The notes beneath the pieces were generated by a model. That model saw nothing but the letters and a program-made list of their open reading frames with translations. It searched no databases and was not told the DNA's origin. A program made the position numbers and the translations under genes. A DNA stretch of 64,000 nt, taken from assembly GCA_964448135.1 (NCBI GenBank), contig CAYUVH010000003.1, positions 19,277 to 83,276 on the forward strand. The letters are read 5' to 3'. Below are positions 24,417 through 32,137 of the stretch, piece by piece (the stretch's first letter is position 1; every line of letters starts with the position of its first letter). This stretch comes from CAYUVH01 sp964448135. Its GTDB lineage: Bacteria; Verrucomicrobiota; Verrucomicrobiia; Limisphaerales; UBA8199.

Positions 24417-25940
24417 ATGGAAGCGACTTCGATCTGGTTGGACACGCAACCGATGCCGCGGTTTCACGCGGTGGATCAAAAGGTTAAGGTTGATGTGGTG
24501 GTGGTGGGCGGAGGGATTACCGGGGTCACCGCGGCCTACTTGCTCAAGCGCGCCGGCCTGCGAATCGCTTTGGTCGAGCGAGGTCGCTGTGGAGGAGTGG
24601 ATACCAGTTACACGACCGCGCATCTGACGCGGGTGACCGACATGCGGCTGCACCAGCTCGTGCAGCACGTGGGCGAGGATGCGAGCCGCCTGGTGTGGGA
24701 GGCGGGCGCGGCCGCGATTGACCAAATCTGTGCGAACGTCCGGCATGAAGAAATCGACTGCGGGTTCAAATGGACGCCGGGTTTTTTATTCGCGGCCAAG
24801 GGCAGCGAAGAATCGGAGATTACAGCACTGAAGCAGGATGCCGCGCTGGCGAAGGAGTTTGGGGTGCCATCGCAGTTTCTGGCCAATCTGCCGCAAGTCA
24901 GCGCGCCTGCCGTCCGGTTCGATCACCAGGCGAAGTTCCATCCGTTGGCGTACCTGCGGGCGCTGCTGAAGAAGATACCCGGCAAGGGAAGCTTCGTGTT
25001 CGAACGTACCGAGGCGACGGAGTTTTCGAGGCGACCATTCCGCGTCAAAGCCAACGGCCATTGGATTTCGTGCCGGCATGTGATCCTGGCCACGCACACG
25101 CCTTTGACGGGCAAAACACCGCTGGTCTCAGCCGCGTTGTTTCAATCCAAATTATTCCTGTACAGCAGTTATGCGCTCGGCGCCAAAGCTCCGCGCCATT
25201 CCATGCCGGAGGGTCTCTACTGGGACACCGCCAGTCCGTATCATTATCTGCGCGTGGACACGCACCGGGACTTTGACTACCTCATCTTCGGCGGCGAAGA
25301 TCACAAGACGGGCCAGGAATGCGACACCGAAGCGATCTACACGCGCCTGGCAAAGACTTTGACCAAATGGATACCGCGCGCCAAACCCGATCATCGCTGG
25401 TCGGGACAGGTCATTGAAACCGCCGACGGCTTGCCTTTCATCGGCGAGACCGCGCCCTCGCAGTTCGTCGCCACCGGATTTGCCGGCAATGGCATCACGT
25501 TCGGAACTCTGGGAGCGATGATGGCGGTGGATGCCCTGTTGAAGCGGAAGAATCCGTGGGCGGAATTGTTTTGTCCGAAGCGAAAGCATTTGCGGGGCGG
25601 TTGGCGGTACGTCCGGGAGAACCTGGACTACCCCTACTATCTGGTTCGCGATTTCGTCGCCGGGAAGGAATCCCGGCAACTGGGAGGAGTGCGGCGCGGG
25701 CAGGGAAAAATCCTGAACCTCGATGGCCGGAAGGTGGCCGCCTACCGCGACAAGCATGGGGCGGTGACGCTGTGCTCACCAGTCTGCACGCATCTAAAAT
25801 GCATCGTGGCCTGGAACCCGGCCGAGCAAACGTGGGATTGTCCCTGTCACGGTTCGCGCTTCAAGCCGACCGGCGAGGTGATTTCGGGACCGGCGGAAGA
25901 GCCGCTGGAAAAGATTTCCGATTCCGCCGGGCTGCACTGA
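24417..25940 (+). CDS. FAD-dependent oxidoreductase with C-terminal Rieske [2Fe-2S] domain
   Basis: Encodes 507 residues. A Rossmann FAD-binding site VDVVVVGGGITGVTAAYLLK is near residues 22-42, with the DAO-type substrate domain through residue 390 (FIGETAPSQFVATGFAGNGI is the second FAD contact). After a linker, residues about 425-505 form a Rieske domain: CTHLKC and CPCHGS supply the two Cys and two His cluster ligands. This fusion is widespread in bacteria and likely couples amine, amino-acid or glycine-betaine-like oxidation to an iron-sulfur electron path; the substrate is unknown. ATG 24417 is used because the upstream 17 codons are not conserved-looking. It is convergent with the nitroreductase gene, 35 bp away. 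Confidence 0.9.
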   Translation: MEATSIWLDTQPMPRFHAVDQKVKVDVVVVGGGITGVTAAYLLKRAGLRIALVERGRCGGVDTSYTTAHLTRVTDMRLHQLVQHVGEDASRLVWEAGAAAIDQICANVRHEEIDCGFKWTPGFLFAAKGSEESEITALKQDAALAKEFGVPSQFLANLPQVSAPAVRFDHQAKFHPLAYLRALLKKIPGKGSFVFERTEATEFSRRPFRVKANGHWISCRHVILATHTPLTGKTPLVSAALFQSKLFLYSSYALGAKAPRHSMPEGLYWDTASPYHYLRVDTHRDFDYLIFGGEDHKTGQECDTEAIYTRLAKTLTKWIPRAKPDHRWSGQVIETADGLPFIGETAPSQFVATGFAGNGITFGTLGAMMAVDALLKRKNPWAELFCPKRKHLRGGWRYVRENLDYPYYLVRDFVAGKESRQLGGVRRGQGKILNLDGRKVAAYRDKHGAVTLCSPVCTHLKCIVAWNPAEQTWDCPCHGSRFKPTGEVISGPAEEPLEKISDSAGLH

Positions 25941-25975
25941 GCTTTGGTGAACCGTTCCGACGCGCGGGGATTTGC

Positions 25976-26767
25976 TCAGGCGCTGATGCCCGGCTCGCTG
26001 CCCCAGGGTTCGCCAAAGCGTTCGCGGAAAACGAATTCGCTCAGAGCGAGGCGGCCGCCGTACGGTTTGTCGGGAGTTTCACCGACACCGATGGCCAGCA
26101 GAGCGATGACCTCCGCTTCTTCAGGCAGGCCAAACTCACGCTTCACCGCTTCGGGATCGAAGCCTTCCATGGGCGCCGTGTCCAGGCCATACATTTCAGC
26201 CACGATCATCATCACCGTGAAGGCAATCATCGTGTGGCGGTTCAGCCAGACGGCCGGAGGAAATGATTCGAGAAATTTGGTGGTGCTGGCCTTTTGCTTC
26301 TCCGCAACTTCAGACGTCACGACGCCACGGCGCACGCTCTCGGCGAAGATGGAGTCAATGCGCTGCTTCCATTCGTCGCGCAGGCCGAAGGCGATGATCA
26401 CCACCGGCGCCTCGGCGACCTTTGCCTGGTTCATCGCGGCGCTCTGCAGACGGCGGCGGTTTTCCTCGTCGCGAACAACGATGAATTTCCACGGCTGCAT
26501 ATTGAAACCCGAAGGCGCCTGGGCGGCAAAGCGCAGGATGGCCTCGAGGTATTCGTCGGGAATCGGATCCGGCTTGAAATGCGGTGTCGCGCGCCGTTGG
26601 AGCAGGCACTGCGTCAGGGATTTGGGCTCGTCGCCATTCGTCTGGCAGCTGGGATAATCCGCGGGCTGATCCTCAAATTTGACCGGCTGGTTTTTGCGGC
26701 CGGTCTTGCGCAAGGGCGAACCGGGCCGGCGTTTGGGCGCTGCGAAAGTGGAAGCATCATCCTTCAT
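25976..26767 (-). CDS. Nitroreductase family protein
   Basis: Encodes 263 residues of the FMN-dependent nitroreductase fold: LLQRRATPHFKPDPIPDEYL, AAQAPSGFNMQPWKFIVVRD (flavin and dimer contact), and C-terminal ALLAIGVGETPDKPYGGRLAL with FVFRERFG. These enzymes reduce nitroaromatics, quinones or flavins with NAD(P)H; the exact substrate is unknown. The first 50 residues are a low-complexity basic extension (KRRPGSPLRKTGRKNQP). Start ATG 26767 is preceded by a GCAGAGG ribosome-binding site and lies 2 bp after the stop of the 50-residue gene, so it is the third gene of an operon starting at 27547. Confidence 0.85.
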   Translation of the reverse strand: MKDDASTFAAPKRRPGSPLRKTGRKNQPVKFEDQPADYPSCQTNGDEPKSLTQCLLQRRATPHFKPDPIPDEYLEAILRFAAQAPSGFNMQPWKFIVVRDEENRRRLQSAAMNQAKVAEAPVVIIAFGLRDEWKQRIDSIFAESVRRGVVTSEVAEKQKASTTKFLESFPPAVWLNRHTMIAFTVMMIVAEMYGLDTAPMEGFDPEAVKREFGLPEEAEVIALLAIGVGETPDKPYGGRLALSEFVFRERFGEPWGSEPGISA

Positions 26768-26768
26768 A

Positions 26769-26921
26769 TCAACCTCTGCGTTTGAAGAATTGAACCGCGC
26801 GTTCATGTTTCAAGGCCGCTGCACGATTGGGAAAGGTTCCCAGGTTGCGTCGGCGTCCGGTGGCCGTGGCAAGTTTGCGGGAATACAACCGGTATGCTCC
26901 CGATTTCAGTTTTCGGATCAC
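26769..26921 (-). CDS. Small basic conserved protein, translationally coupled
   Basis: Encodes 50 residues (VIRKLKSGAYRLYSRKLATA, then TGRRRNLGTFPNRAAALKHE, ending FFKRRG). This is a widespread tiny protein type with the pattern SGxYRLYSRK, GKRRNLGTF, KHERxVQxFKR, which I know only as hypothetical. It is very basic and may bind nucleic acid (inference). The GTG start overlaps the TGA of the upstream lipoprotein gene in a GTGA arrangement, typical of coupled translation. The stop lies 2 bp before the nitroreductase start. A longer frame to 27029 exists but would lie inside the upstream gene. Confidence 0.65.
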   Translation of the reverse strand: MIRKLKSGAYRLYSRKLATATGRRRNLGTFPNRAAALKHERAVQFFKRRG

Positions 26922-27547
26922 TCCGTCCGCGTCTTCTGGGCCGGCTGGTCTTCGGCGGTCGAAGTGCCGAGCAGATACAGGCAACGAGTATAGTAACCGA
27001 GCATTGTCGCGTTCAACGACCGCAGCCACGCGATGCGCGCCGGGTTGGTGTCGTTTTTGGCCGCGACCAGGGACAGGTGCGCGGCGTAATTCACGGCCTC
27101 GGCCTGGCTCAGCAACAGTTCGCGCTGAAAGCGTTCGCCGCGCGTAAAGAGCAGGCTTTTGGTCTTGGTGGAGGCGATGGCCTGGCGCGTGGCCACTTCG
27201 CCCGGCGGCAGTTCCGTTTCATCCAGCGCGAAGGACGGATCCGCCTTCCGGAATTCCTCGAGGCGATTCGCCGCGACGCTGGAAGAGTCGGCGATTTCGT
27301 TGATCAGGTGATGCACGTCACTGCTGTCATGCTTGATGAGATGCAGTTTCGAGACATTCTTCTCCTCGTTCATCAGTTCGAACAACAGGCTGCTACAATT
27401 ATCACGCATTTTGAGGGCGTCGGCATTTTTGCCGGCGGGATGGTTTATTCTCTTAGTTCTGGTTTCCGGCGCCGGCCCCTGGCAACCGATCGTGAGTCCT
27501 CCGAACACGATCAGGCACGCCAAGTTTCGGCAGAATTTCAAAGTCAC
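26918..27547 (-). CDS. Hypothetical lipoprotein, first gene of nitroreductase operon
   Basis: Encodes 209 residues with a signal peptide and lipobox LTIGC near residues 18-22. A mostly helical domain follows (MRDNCSSLLFELMNEEKNVS, LIKHDSSDVHHLINEIADSS, and a C-terminal YYTRCLYLLGT). No enzyme motif is seen. Helical lipoproteins of this size are common next to envelope stress genes in this group. It is coupled by a 4-base overlap to the 50-residue gene, then to the nitroreductase. CsbD is the next gene upstream on the same strand, 67 bp away. Confidence 0.6.
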   Translation of the reverse strand: MTLKFCRNLACLIVFGGLTIGCQGPAPETRTKRINHPAGKNADALKMRDNCSSLLFELMNEEKNVSKLHLIKHDSSDVHHLINEIADSSSVAANRLEEFRKADPSFALDETELPPGEVATRQAIASTKTKSLLFTRGERFQRELLLSQAEAVNYAAHLSLVAAKNDTNPARIAWLRSLNATMLGYYTRCLYLLGTSTAEDQPAQKTRTE

Positions 27548-27613
27548 GCACAGCAGGTAAACGGGCGTTGACCGCTTCGCCGACGGTCGCAGCCGCCGGC
27601 GAAACTGGCGTTG

Positions 27614-27820
27614 CTATTCGCTGCCGCAGCAGCCGCAGGAATCGTCGATGGCCTTTTCGATTTGCTCGCGCGTCTGGCCGGTCCGCTTCTGGATGCGACC
27701 CAACAACTCCTCTTCCTTGCCTTCAACGTAGGTGAGATCGTTGTCCGTGAGGTTGGCCCACTTCTGCTTCAACTTGCCTTTGGCGATGTTCCAATCGCCC
27801 TTGATTTGCAATGTATTCAT
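27614..27820 (-). CDS. CsbD-like general stress protein
   Basis: Encodes 68 residues with the CsbD core: MNTLQIKGDWNIAKGKLKQK, WANLTDNDLTYVEGKEEELL, GRIQKRTGQTREQIEKAIDD. It ends in the Cys-rich tail SCGCCGSE, which is unusual for the family and could bind a metal or form disulphides. CsbD proteins are small, abundant stress-induced proteins of unknown mechanism. The start is ATG 27820; the longer frame to 28162 is not homologous. The upstream 300 bp contain a TTGCAAAGG motif near 27892. Confidence 0.85.
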   Translation of the reverse strand: MNTLQIKGDWNIAKGKLKQKWANLTDNDLTYVEGKEEELLGRIQKRTGQTREQIEKAIDDSCGCCGSE

Positions 27821-28136
27821 AAACTTTGTCAGCGTTACTTGTCGTTTTCTTCCGTCCCCCGCACAGCTCGGTGCGTTTTTCCGCTGATATCCTTTGCAAG
27901 GGATGTGCCAACGCATTCCGGGACAGGGAATTGCGGGGATTGCGCGGGATTCCACTTTCGAGACAGCCCTGGGAAACGCGCCGCCTTTGCAGAACGCAAT
28001 CCGGCCGCGAATGCGGTATGCAGGATGCACGTGAAAACGGAAACGTCCGGTCAAGCTACAATCGCGATTTGACGCTGCAAACCCAATGAAAACGCCCGCT
28101 TTTCCCTCGTGGCATGTTCCGCGCTCAGAGTGAAGC
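27821..28136. other. Intergenic region between divergent stress genes
   Basis: No gene seen. It should carry the CsbD promoter (minus) and that of the tiny plus-strand membrane protein genes. TTTGCAAGGGATGTG near 27891 and GTATGCAGGATGCACG near 28017 belong to the TGCA-motif set. Confidence 0.5.
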
Positions 28137-28265
28137 ATGATTGCTACATTACTGATCCCCATGATGGTCGGCGCGGCCGGTTACTCGCTCTTGTATCTGC
28201 TCTTCGGTGGCGGGCTCGGCGGTGCGGTTCTGATTTTCATCGTTGCCAAGATGCTCGGGAAATAA
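28137..28265 (+). CDS. Tiny hydrophobic membrane protein (42 aa)
   Basis: Reading the sequence gives MIATLLIPMMVGAAGYSLLY followed by LLFGGGLGGAVLIFIVAKML and GK, 42 residues, almost entirely hydrophobic with a glycine-rich centre. That is two short or one long membrane helix. ATG 28137 is preceded by AGAGTGAAGC. It lies between CsbD and another tiny membrane protein gene, similar to small stress-induced membrane peptides (for example the DUF3309 and DUF1328 classes). The family is not firmly recognised. Confidence 0.55.
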   Translation: MIATLLIPMMVGAAGYSLLYLLFGGGLGGAVLIFIVAKMLGK

Positions 28266-28334
28266 CCCGGGCGGCGGGCAAGCTTTGAAAGTCGGACCAT
28301 AACCAACCACAACTCAAAAACTGAAAGTCATACC

Positions 28335-28439
28335 ATGCATACTCTGATGTTTCCATTAATGGGCAGCCTTGTCTGGGTCGGCGGCGGCTCGGTCGGCCTC
28401 GTGCTCCTCATCGTCGTGATCGTTCTGCTCCTGCGTTAA
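28335..28439 (+). CDS. Tiny single-pass membrane protein (34 aa)
   Basis: Encodes MHTLMFPLMGSLVWVGGGSV followed by GLVLLIVVIVLLLR, a single membrane helix with a GGGS lead-in. The GGGSVGLVLLIVVIVLLL end resembles the C-terminal helix of DUF3309 proteins, so it may be a shortened relative. The spacing after the preceding tiny gene is 69 bp and before the DUF748 gene 69 bp. It is too short for homology to be decisive; the consistent hydrophobic profile and position support it. Confidence 0.45.
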   Translation: MHTLMFPLMGSLVWVGGGSVGLVLLIVVIVLLLR

Positions 28440-28508
28440 GCGCTCGAGCCGCAAACACCGCAAACAGTCAGACTCCGTGATTCCGCGGGCAGCGCGGAAG
28501 CGGAGGCT

Positions 28509-29699
28509 GTGATAGCGATTCCCCGGCTTCGCGTGAACGTTCGTGCACATCGGGAATTAGTCAGCAAGGCAGCGGGCCAGCCGAAGCAACTCGCCCGGGC
28601 TCAACGCAGTTGGTGGCGCCTATCCTACCGAACGCGCCTCGCCCTCGGCATCGTCGCCGGCGTACTGCTTGCCCTGCGCCTCTATCTGCCGTTTGGCATT
28701 CAGCGTTACGTCAATCATCAGTTGCAGCGCTCGAAGGATTACAGCGGCTACGTGGGCGACATCACCGTGCATCTCTGGCGGGGCGCCTACCAGATTCATG
28801 GGGCGCGCATATTCAAGCAGACGGGAAATATCCGCGTTCCGTTTTTCACCGCGCGGATGCTGGACCTTTCCATCGAATGGAAGGAGCTCTTTCACGGCTC
28901 GGTGGTCGGCGAAGTCAGCATGCAGGAGCCGAAGTTGAACTTCGTGTCCGGCCCCACGGAAACGGAAACCCAGACCGGCAAAGAGGTCGCCTGGGATGAA
29001 ATGTTGAAAAGCCTGTTTCCGTTCCGGCTGAATCGCCTCGAGCTGAAGCAGGCGCAGATTCACTTCCAGAACCAGTATTCGACGCCGCCGGTGGACATTT
29101 ACCTCGAGGACATCTCGGCGGTGGCGACCAATCTTTCCAATGCGCGCGACACGAGCCGGGAACTCCCCGCTGGCGTCGAGGCAAGCGGCCGGGCCCTGGG
29201 GGACGGCCGGCTCGACTTGCATCTGCTCCTGAATCCAATGACGCCGCAGCCGACCTTTGAACTGGTGTGCGAAGTCACCAACGTGGATCTCGTGGCGCTG
29301 AATCCATTTTTGCTGGCCTACGGGAAGTTCGACGTGGAGCGGGGCACCTTTGGCCTGTATGCGTCCATCGCGGCGAAGGACGGCAAGTATGAAGGCTATT
29401 TCAAACCGTTCTTCGCCGACCTCGACGTCTTCAACTGGCAGAAGGAGAAAAACAAAAACGCGCTGAAGATTGCGTGGCAAGCCGTGGTCGGTGCGCTGAC
29501 GACAATTTTTAAGAATCACATTCAGGACAGCCTCGCGACGAAGGTCCCCGTGTCGGGCACATTCGATAAAGGTCAGGTGGGCGTGTGGAGCGCCGTGGGG
29601 AATCTGCTGCGGCATGCATTCATCCAGGCGCTCGTGCCACGGGTGGATGAACAGGTGAAGGTGGAGGAAATCCCGCCCAAGACGGGGAAGGAGAAATGA
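28509..29699 (+). CDS. DUF748 (AsmA-like) envelope protein
   Basis: Encodes 396 residues. A basic cytoplasmic start is followed by a membrane helix (RLALGIVAGVLLALRLYLPF, about residues 43-62). A periplasmic beta-rich AsmA/DUF748-type domain follows: GIQRYVNHQLQ, YVGDITVHLWRGAYQIHGAR, FTARMLDLSIEWKELFHGS, VDIYLEDISAVATNL, FDVERGTFGLYASIAAKDGK. AsmA-like proteins are thought to carry or guide lipids between membranes. It is shorter than most DUF748 proteins (about 1000 residues) and has one repeat only. The GTG 28509 start puts the membrane helix at a usual distance. It precedes the YihY gene by 31 bp, probably in one operon. Confidence 0.75.
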   Translation: MIAIPRLRVNVRAHRELVSKAAGQPKQLARAQRSWWRLSYRTRLALGIVAGVLLALRLYLPFGIQRYVNHQLQRSKDYSGYVGDITVHLWRGAYQIHGARIFKQTGNIRVPFFTARMLDLSIEWKELFHGSVVGEVSMQEPKLNFVSGPTETETQTGKEVAWDEMLKSLFPFRLNRLELKQAQIHFQNQYSTPPVDIYLEDISAVATNLSNARDTSRELPAGVEASGRALGDGRLDLHLLLNPMTPQPTFELVCEVTNVDLVALNPFLLAYGKFDVERGTFGLYASIAAKDGKYEGYFKPFFADLDVFNWQKEKNKNALKIAWQAVVGALTTIFKNHIQDSLATKVPVSGTFDKGQVGVWSAVGNLLRHAFIQALVPRVDEQVKVEEIPPKTGKEK

Positions 29700-29730
29700 A
29701 GGCCGCGGCCAGGGCAGGGGGGACGCGCCA

Positions 29731-30687
29731 ATGAAACCCGGCAAATCGCTAGCGGCGGTGAGCTGCTTGTTCCAGGAAACCTTCATGGCCTGGTTCAACG
29801 GCAACCCGTTTCGCCTCGGTGCTGCCCTGGCTTATTACACCGTCTTCTCGATCGCGCCGCTGTTCCTCATCGCGCTGACGATCGCCAGTTTTTGGTTTGG
29901 CGAGGAAGCGGCGCAGCGCGAATTGTTCGGGCAGGTTTCGCAATTGATGGGCAAGGAAGGCGGGGAGGCGATTCAATCCATTGTCAGCGCGGCCGGCAAG
30001 AAGCCCAACACTGGGGTCTGGGCCGGGGTGGTGGCCGGCGTGATGCTGTTCATCGGCGCTTCCGGCGTCTTCGTGGAATTACAAAGCGCGTTGAACACCA
30101 TCTGGAACGTGAAGCGCAATCCCCAGACCGGAGTGAAAAGCTGGCTGCGCTTCCTGCGCGACCGTTTTCTGTCCTTCGGCATGGTCCTGGGCGTCGGTTT
30201 CCTGCTGCTCGTGTCGTTGATTCTTAGCGCAGCCATTTCTGCGGTGGGCAGCTATTTTCACGCGGCCTCGGCGGACTCGATGTTCTGGCAGGTCGTGAAT
30301 TCCGGGCTGTCCTTCGTCATCATTGCCGTGCTGTTCGCGATGCTTTTCAAGATCCTGCCCGATGCGCGTGTGGGCTGGCGCGACGTCATGGCGGGCGGTT
30401 TCCTGGCTTCGTTACTGTTTAGTGTCGGCAAGTATCTGCTCGGATTGTATCTGGGAAAAACCTCGCTCGCCTCGGCCTACGGCGCGGCGGGGTCTCTGGT
30501 GGTGGTGCTGGTCTGGGTTTATTACTCCACGCAAATTTTGTTTTTCGGCGCCGAATTTACCCGCACCTATGCCGAGCATTACGGGGGCAAGCTGAAGCCG
30601 GTGCCGGGCGCGAGTATCGAAGGGCCCAAAGAAGATCCGAAAAAAAGGACGCGTCGTCTGGCGAAAGCGAAGATGCAACGCGAGTAG
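29731..30687 (+). CDS. YihY/BrkB family inner-membrane protein
   Basis: Encodes 318 residues. The family pattern runs AWFNGNPFRLGAALAYYTVF, SIAPLFLIALTIASFWFG, VMLFIGASGVFVELQSALNTIWNVK, and SLVVVLVWVYYSTQILFFGAEFTRTYA, giving about six membrane helices. The family was formerly called RNase BN by error; its role in transport or envelope integrity is unresolved. The C terminus is a short charged tail (KEDPKKRTRRLAKAKMQ). The ATG is 31 bp after the DUF748 stop, supporting a shared transcript. A palindromic repeat follows. Confidence 0.9.
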   Translation: MKPGKSLAAVSCLFQETFMAWFNGNPFRLGAALAYYTVFSIAPLFLIALTIASFWFGEEAAQRELFGQVSQLMGKEGGEAIQSIVSAAGKKPNTGVWAGVVAGVMLFIGASGVFVELQSALNTIWNVKRNPQTGVKSWLRFLRDRFLSFGMVLGVGFLLLVSLILSAAISAVGSYFHAASADSMFWQVVNSGLSFVIIAVLFAMLFKILPDARVGWRDVMAGGFLASLLFSVGKYLLGLYLGKTSLASAYGAAGSLVVVLVWVYYSTQILFFGAEFTRTYAEHYGGKLKPVPGASIEGPKEDPKKRTRRLAKAKMQRE

Positions 30688-30724
30688 GCAACGCTGGCGG
30701 GTGTCCGCGGCCTGAACTGATTCC

Positions 30725-30825
30725 TTCGGGCTGGAAGCCCGCCATTTGACAGTCCGGCTTAGGGCCGGGTAGGCGTCAAAAATCCAAAAATAATAAGCCC
30801 TGCAAGGGCGTAACTTTCCAGACTA
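30725..30825. repeat. Palindromic repeat remnants after yihY
   Basis: Short inverted repeats, including AGCCCTGCAAGGGCG and a GGCTGGAAGCCCGCC unit, lie between convergent genes. They resemble the REP-like palindromes elsewhere in the window. Confidence 0.5.
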
Positions 30826-30933
30826 CCTCTCACGACCATGCACCCGAACCCGGAAACCAACCAACGCTCCCTCTCCTCCCAAGGAGTAGAGGGCTGGGGC
30901 GAGGAGGCCTGGGTTTCAGCCGTCCAACCGGCC

Positions 30934-31092
30934 TTAGATATAACCCAAGAGCAACAGAATCAGCAGGATGAGGACGACGGCGCCGAGCCCGCCACTCGGA
31001 TAATAGCCCCAATTGCGGCTATGCGGCCAGGAGGGCAGGGCACCGACCAACAGGAGGATCAAAACGATCAGTAGTATCATTGAGACGGACAT
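30934..31092 (-). CDS. DUF3309 small membrane protein
   Basis: Reading the minus strand gives 52 residues: MSVSMILLIVLILLLVGALP, SWPHSRNWGYYPSGGLGAVV, LILLILLLLGYI. This is the DUF3309 signature: a first helix, a conserved LPxWPxSRxWGYYPSGGLG loop, and a second helix. The role is unknown; such genes occur next to stress and envelope genes. ATG 31092 starts the gene and TAA ends it at 30934. It faces the yihY gene convergently. Confidence 0.85.
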   Translation of the reverse strand: MSVSMILLIVLILLLVGALPSWPHSRNWGYYPSGGLGAVVLILLILLLLGYI

Positions 31093-31392
31093 ATCTAGCC
31101 TTGGTTGAGGGTTATGAACACGTTTGCTTTATGTTTCAGCCACGTTGGACTTCAAAACCGTCGGTAGCTTGCCGCTTGCCCGTTTGTAACTCCTTACAAA
31201 TACGCAGAGAACCAATTTCAACGGTTGCAAATTGCCGCAATGGATTCGGTGTGTGATTGCATTTGGCAATCCGGCCCGGGTTTTACTCACGGCCGCAGGC
31301 CCTGCCGTTGGGCACTCACATTGCTGGAGGGAATCCAAATCTCGCCGCGCGCATCGAGCGGCTGGAATTGCCGCAGACAACCTTTCTAACAT
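31093..31392. promoter_or_regulatory. Divergent promoter region with TTGCAA motifs
   Basis: 300 bp between DUF3309 (minus) and the MscS gene (plus). TTGCAAATTGCC at 31225-31236 is followed by GATTGCATTTGGCAAT at about 31255-31270. These belong to the TTGCAA/TGCA motif set seen in several other intergenic regions. No gene is seen. Confidence 0.45.
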
Positions 31393-31917
31393 ATGGAACA
31401 CATACGCCAGCTTCTTCCCCCGAATTTCAGCGAACTTGCCAGCGTGTGGATCGCGAAGGCAGTAGTTTCCATCCTGGTTTTCCTTGGCTTCGTGGCCTTT
31501 AGCATGATTTTCCGATCAATTTGCCTTCGGTTGGGCCGCCGGGCCGAGCCGCAAAAAGAAACGGTGTTCATCCTGATTGGCGACGTGGCCCGGCTGGCCT
31601 TGGTGGTCTTCGGCCTGGTGACCGCGACCGGCACGCTGGGCATTAATGTTTCCGCCCTGGTCGCGGGATTGGGACTGACTGGTTTTGCGCTGGGCTTCGC
31701 GTTTCGCGACGCGCTGTCCAACGTCCTGGCTGGGATCATGATCCTTTTCTATCATCCGTTTCGCCGGGGTGATCGTGTCGCCATCACGGGCTTGGAGGGC
31801 GAGGTCACTGGAATTGATTTGCGCTACACCACCCTGCGCGGAGAAGGGAAGACTTACTTGATTCCCAATTCAATTCTCCTCACCAATCCCATCATCGTAA
31901 ACAAGCCGGTAGCCTGA
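31393..31917 (+). CDS. Small-conductance mechanosensitive channel (MscS) family, short form
   Basis: Encodes 174 residues: three membrane segments (about 20-42, 56-78, 85-118) and the MscS pore and beta domain. Visible are GLGLTGFALGFAFRDALSNV (pore helix), LAGIMILFYHPFRRGDRVAI, TGIDLRYTTLRGEGKTYLIPNSILL. Such channels open under membrane tension to release solutes in hypo-osmotic shock. The C-terminal alpha/beta domain of E. coli MscS (286 aa) is missing; the protein stops right after the beta domain (IIVNKPVA). Short versions are known. The envelope-stress neighbourhood fits an osmotic role. Confidence 0.85.
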   Translation: MEHIRQLLPPNFSELASVWIAKAVVSILVFLGFVAFSMIFRSICLRLGRRAEPQKETVFILIGDVARLALVVFGLVTATGTLGINVSALVAGLGLTGFALGFAFRDALSNVLAGIMILFYHPFRRGDRVAITGLEGEVTGIDLRYTTLRGEGKTYLIPNSILLTNPIIVNKPVA

Positions 31918-32137
31918 TCGCCAAAGGCGGCCCATGGCTTATGCAAACTGCATTGGAACGGGCGGAGAAGTGTGCGGGTTGCATAGCCGGTCTGGATCGC
32001 CGGAAGTCCCGGACCGCGCATTTCCGCCCAAAATCGCCGGATTCCTCCTGGCCGGGCCCCCGGCACGTTACGCGCTATGGAGGGAATGCGGTTGCACACG
32101 GCACCGACAAAAATGTCGAAACCAAAACACGAATTTT

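Noticed and set aside
22430..24445. 671-codon minus-strand frame over ubiB
   Set aside because: The translation is Arg/His/Gln-rich, while the plus-strand frame has full UbiB motifs. It is an antisense shadow.
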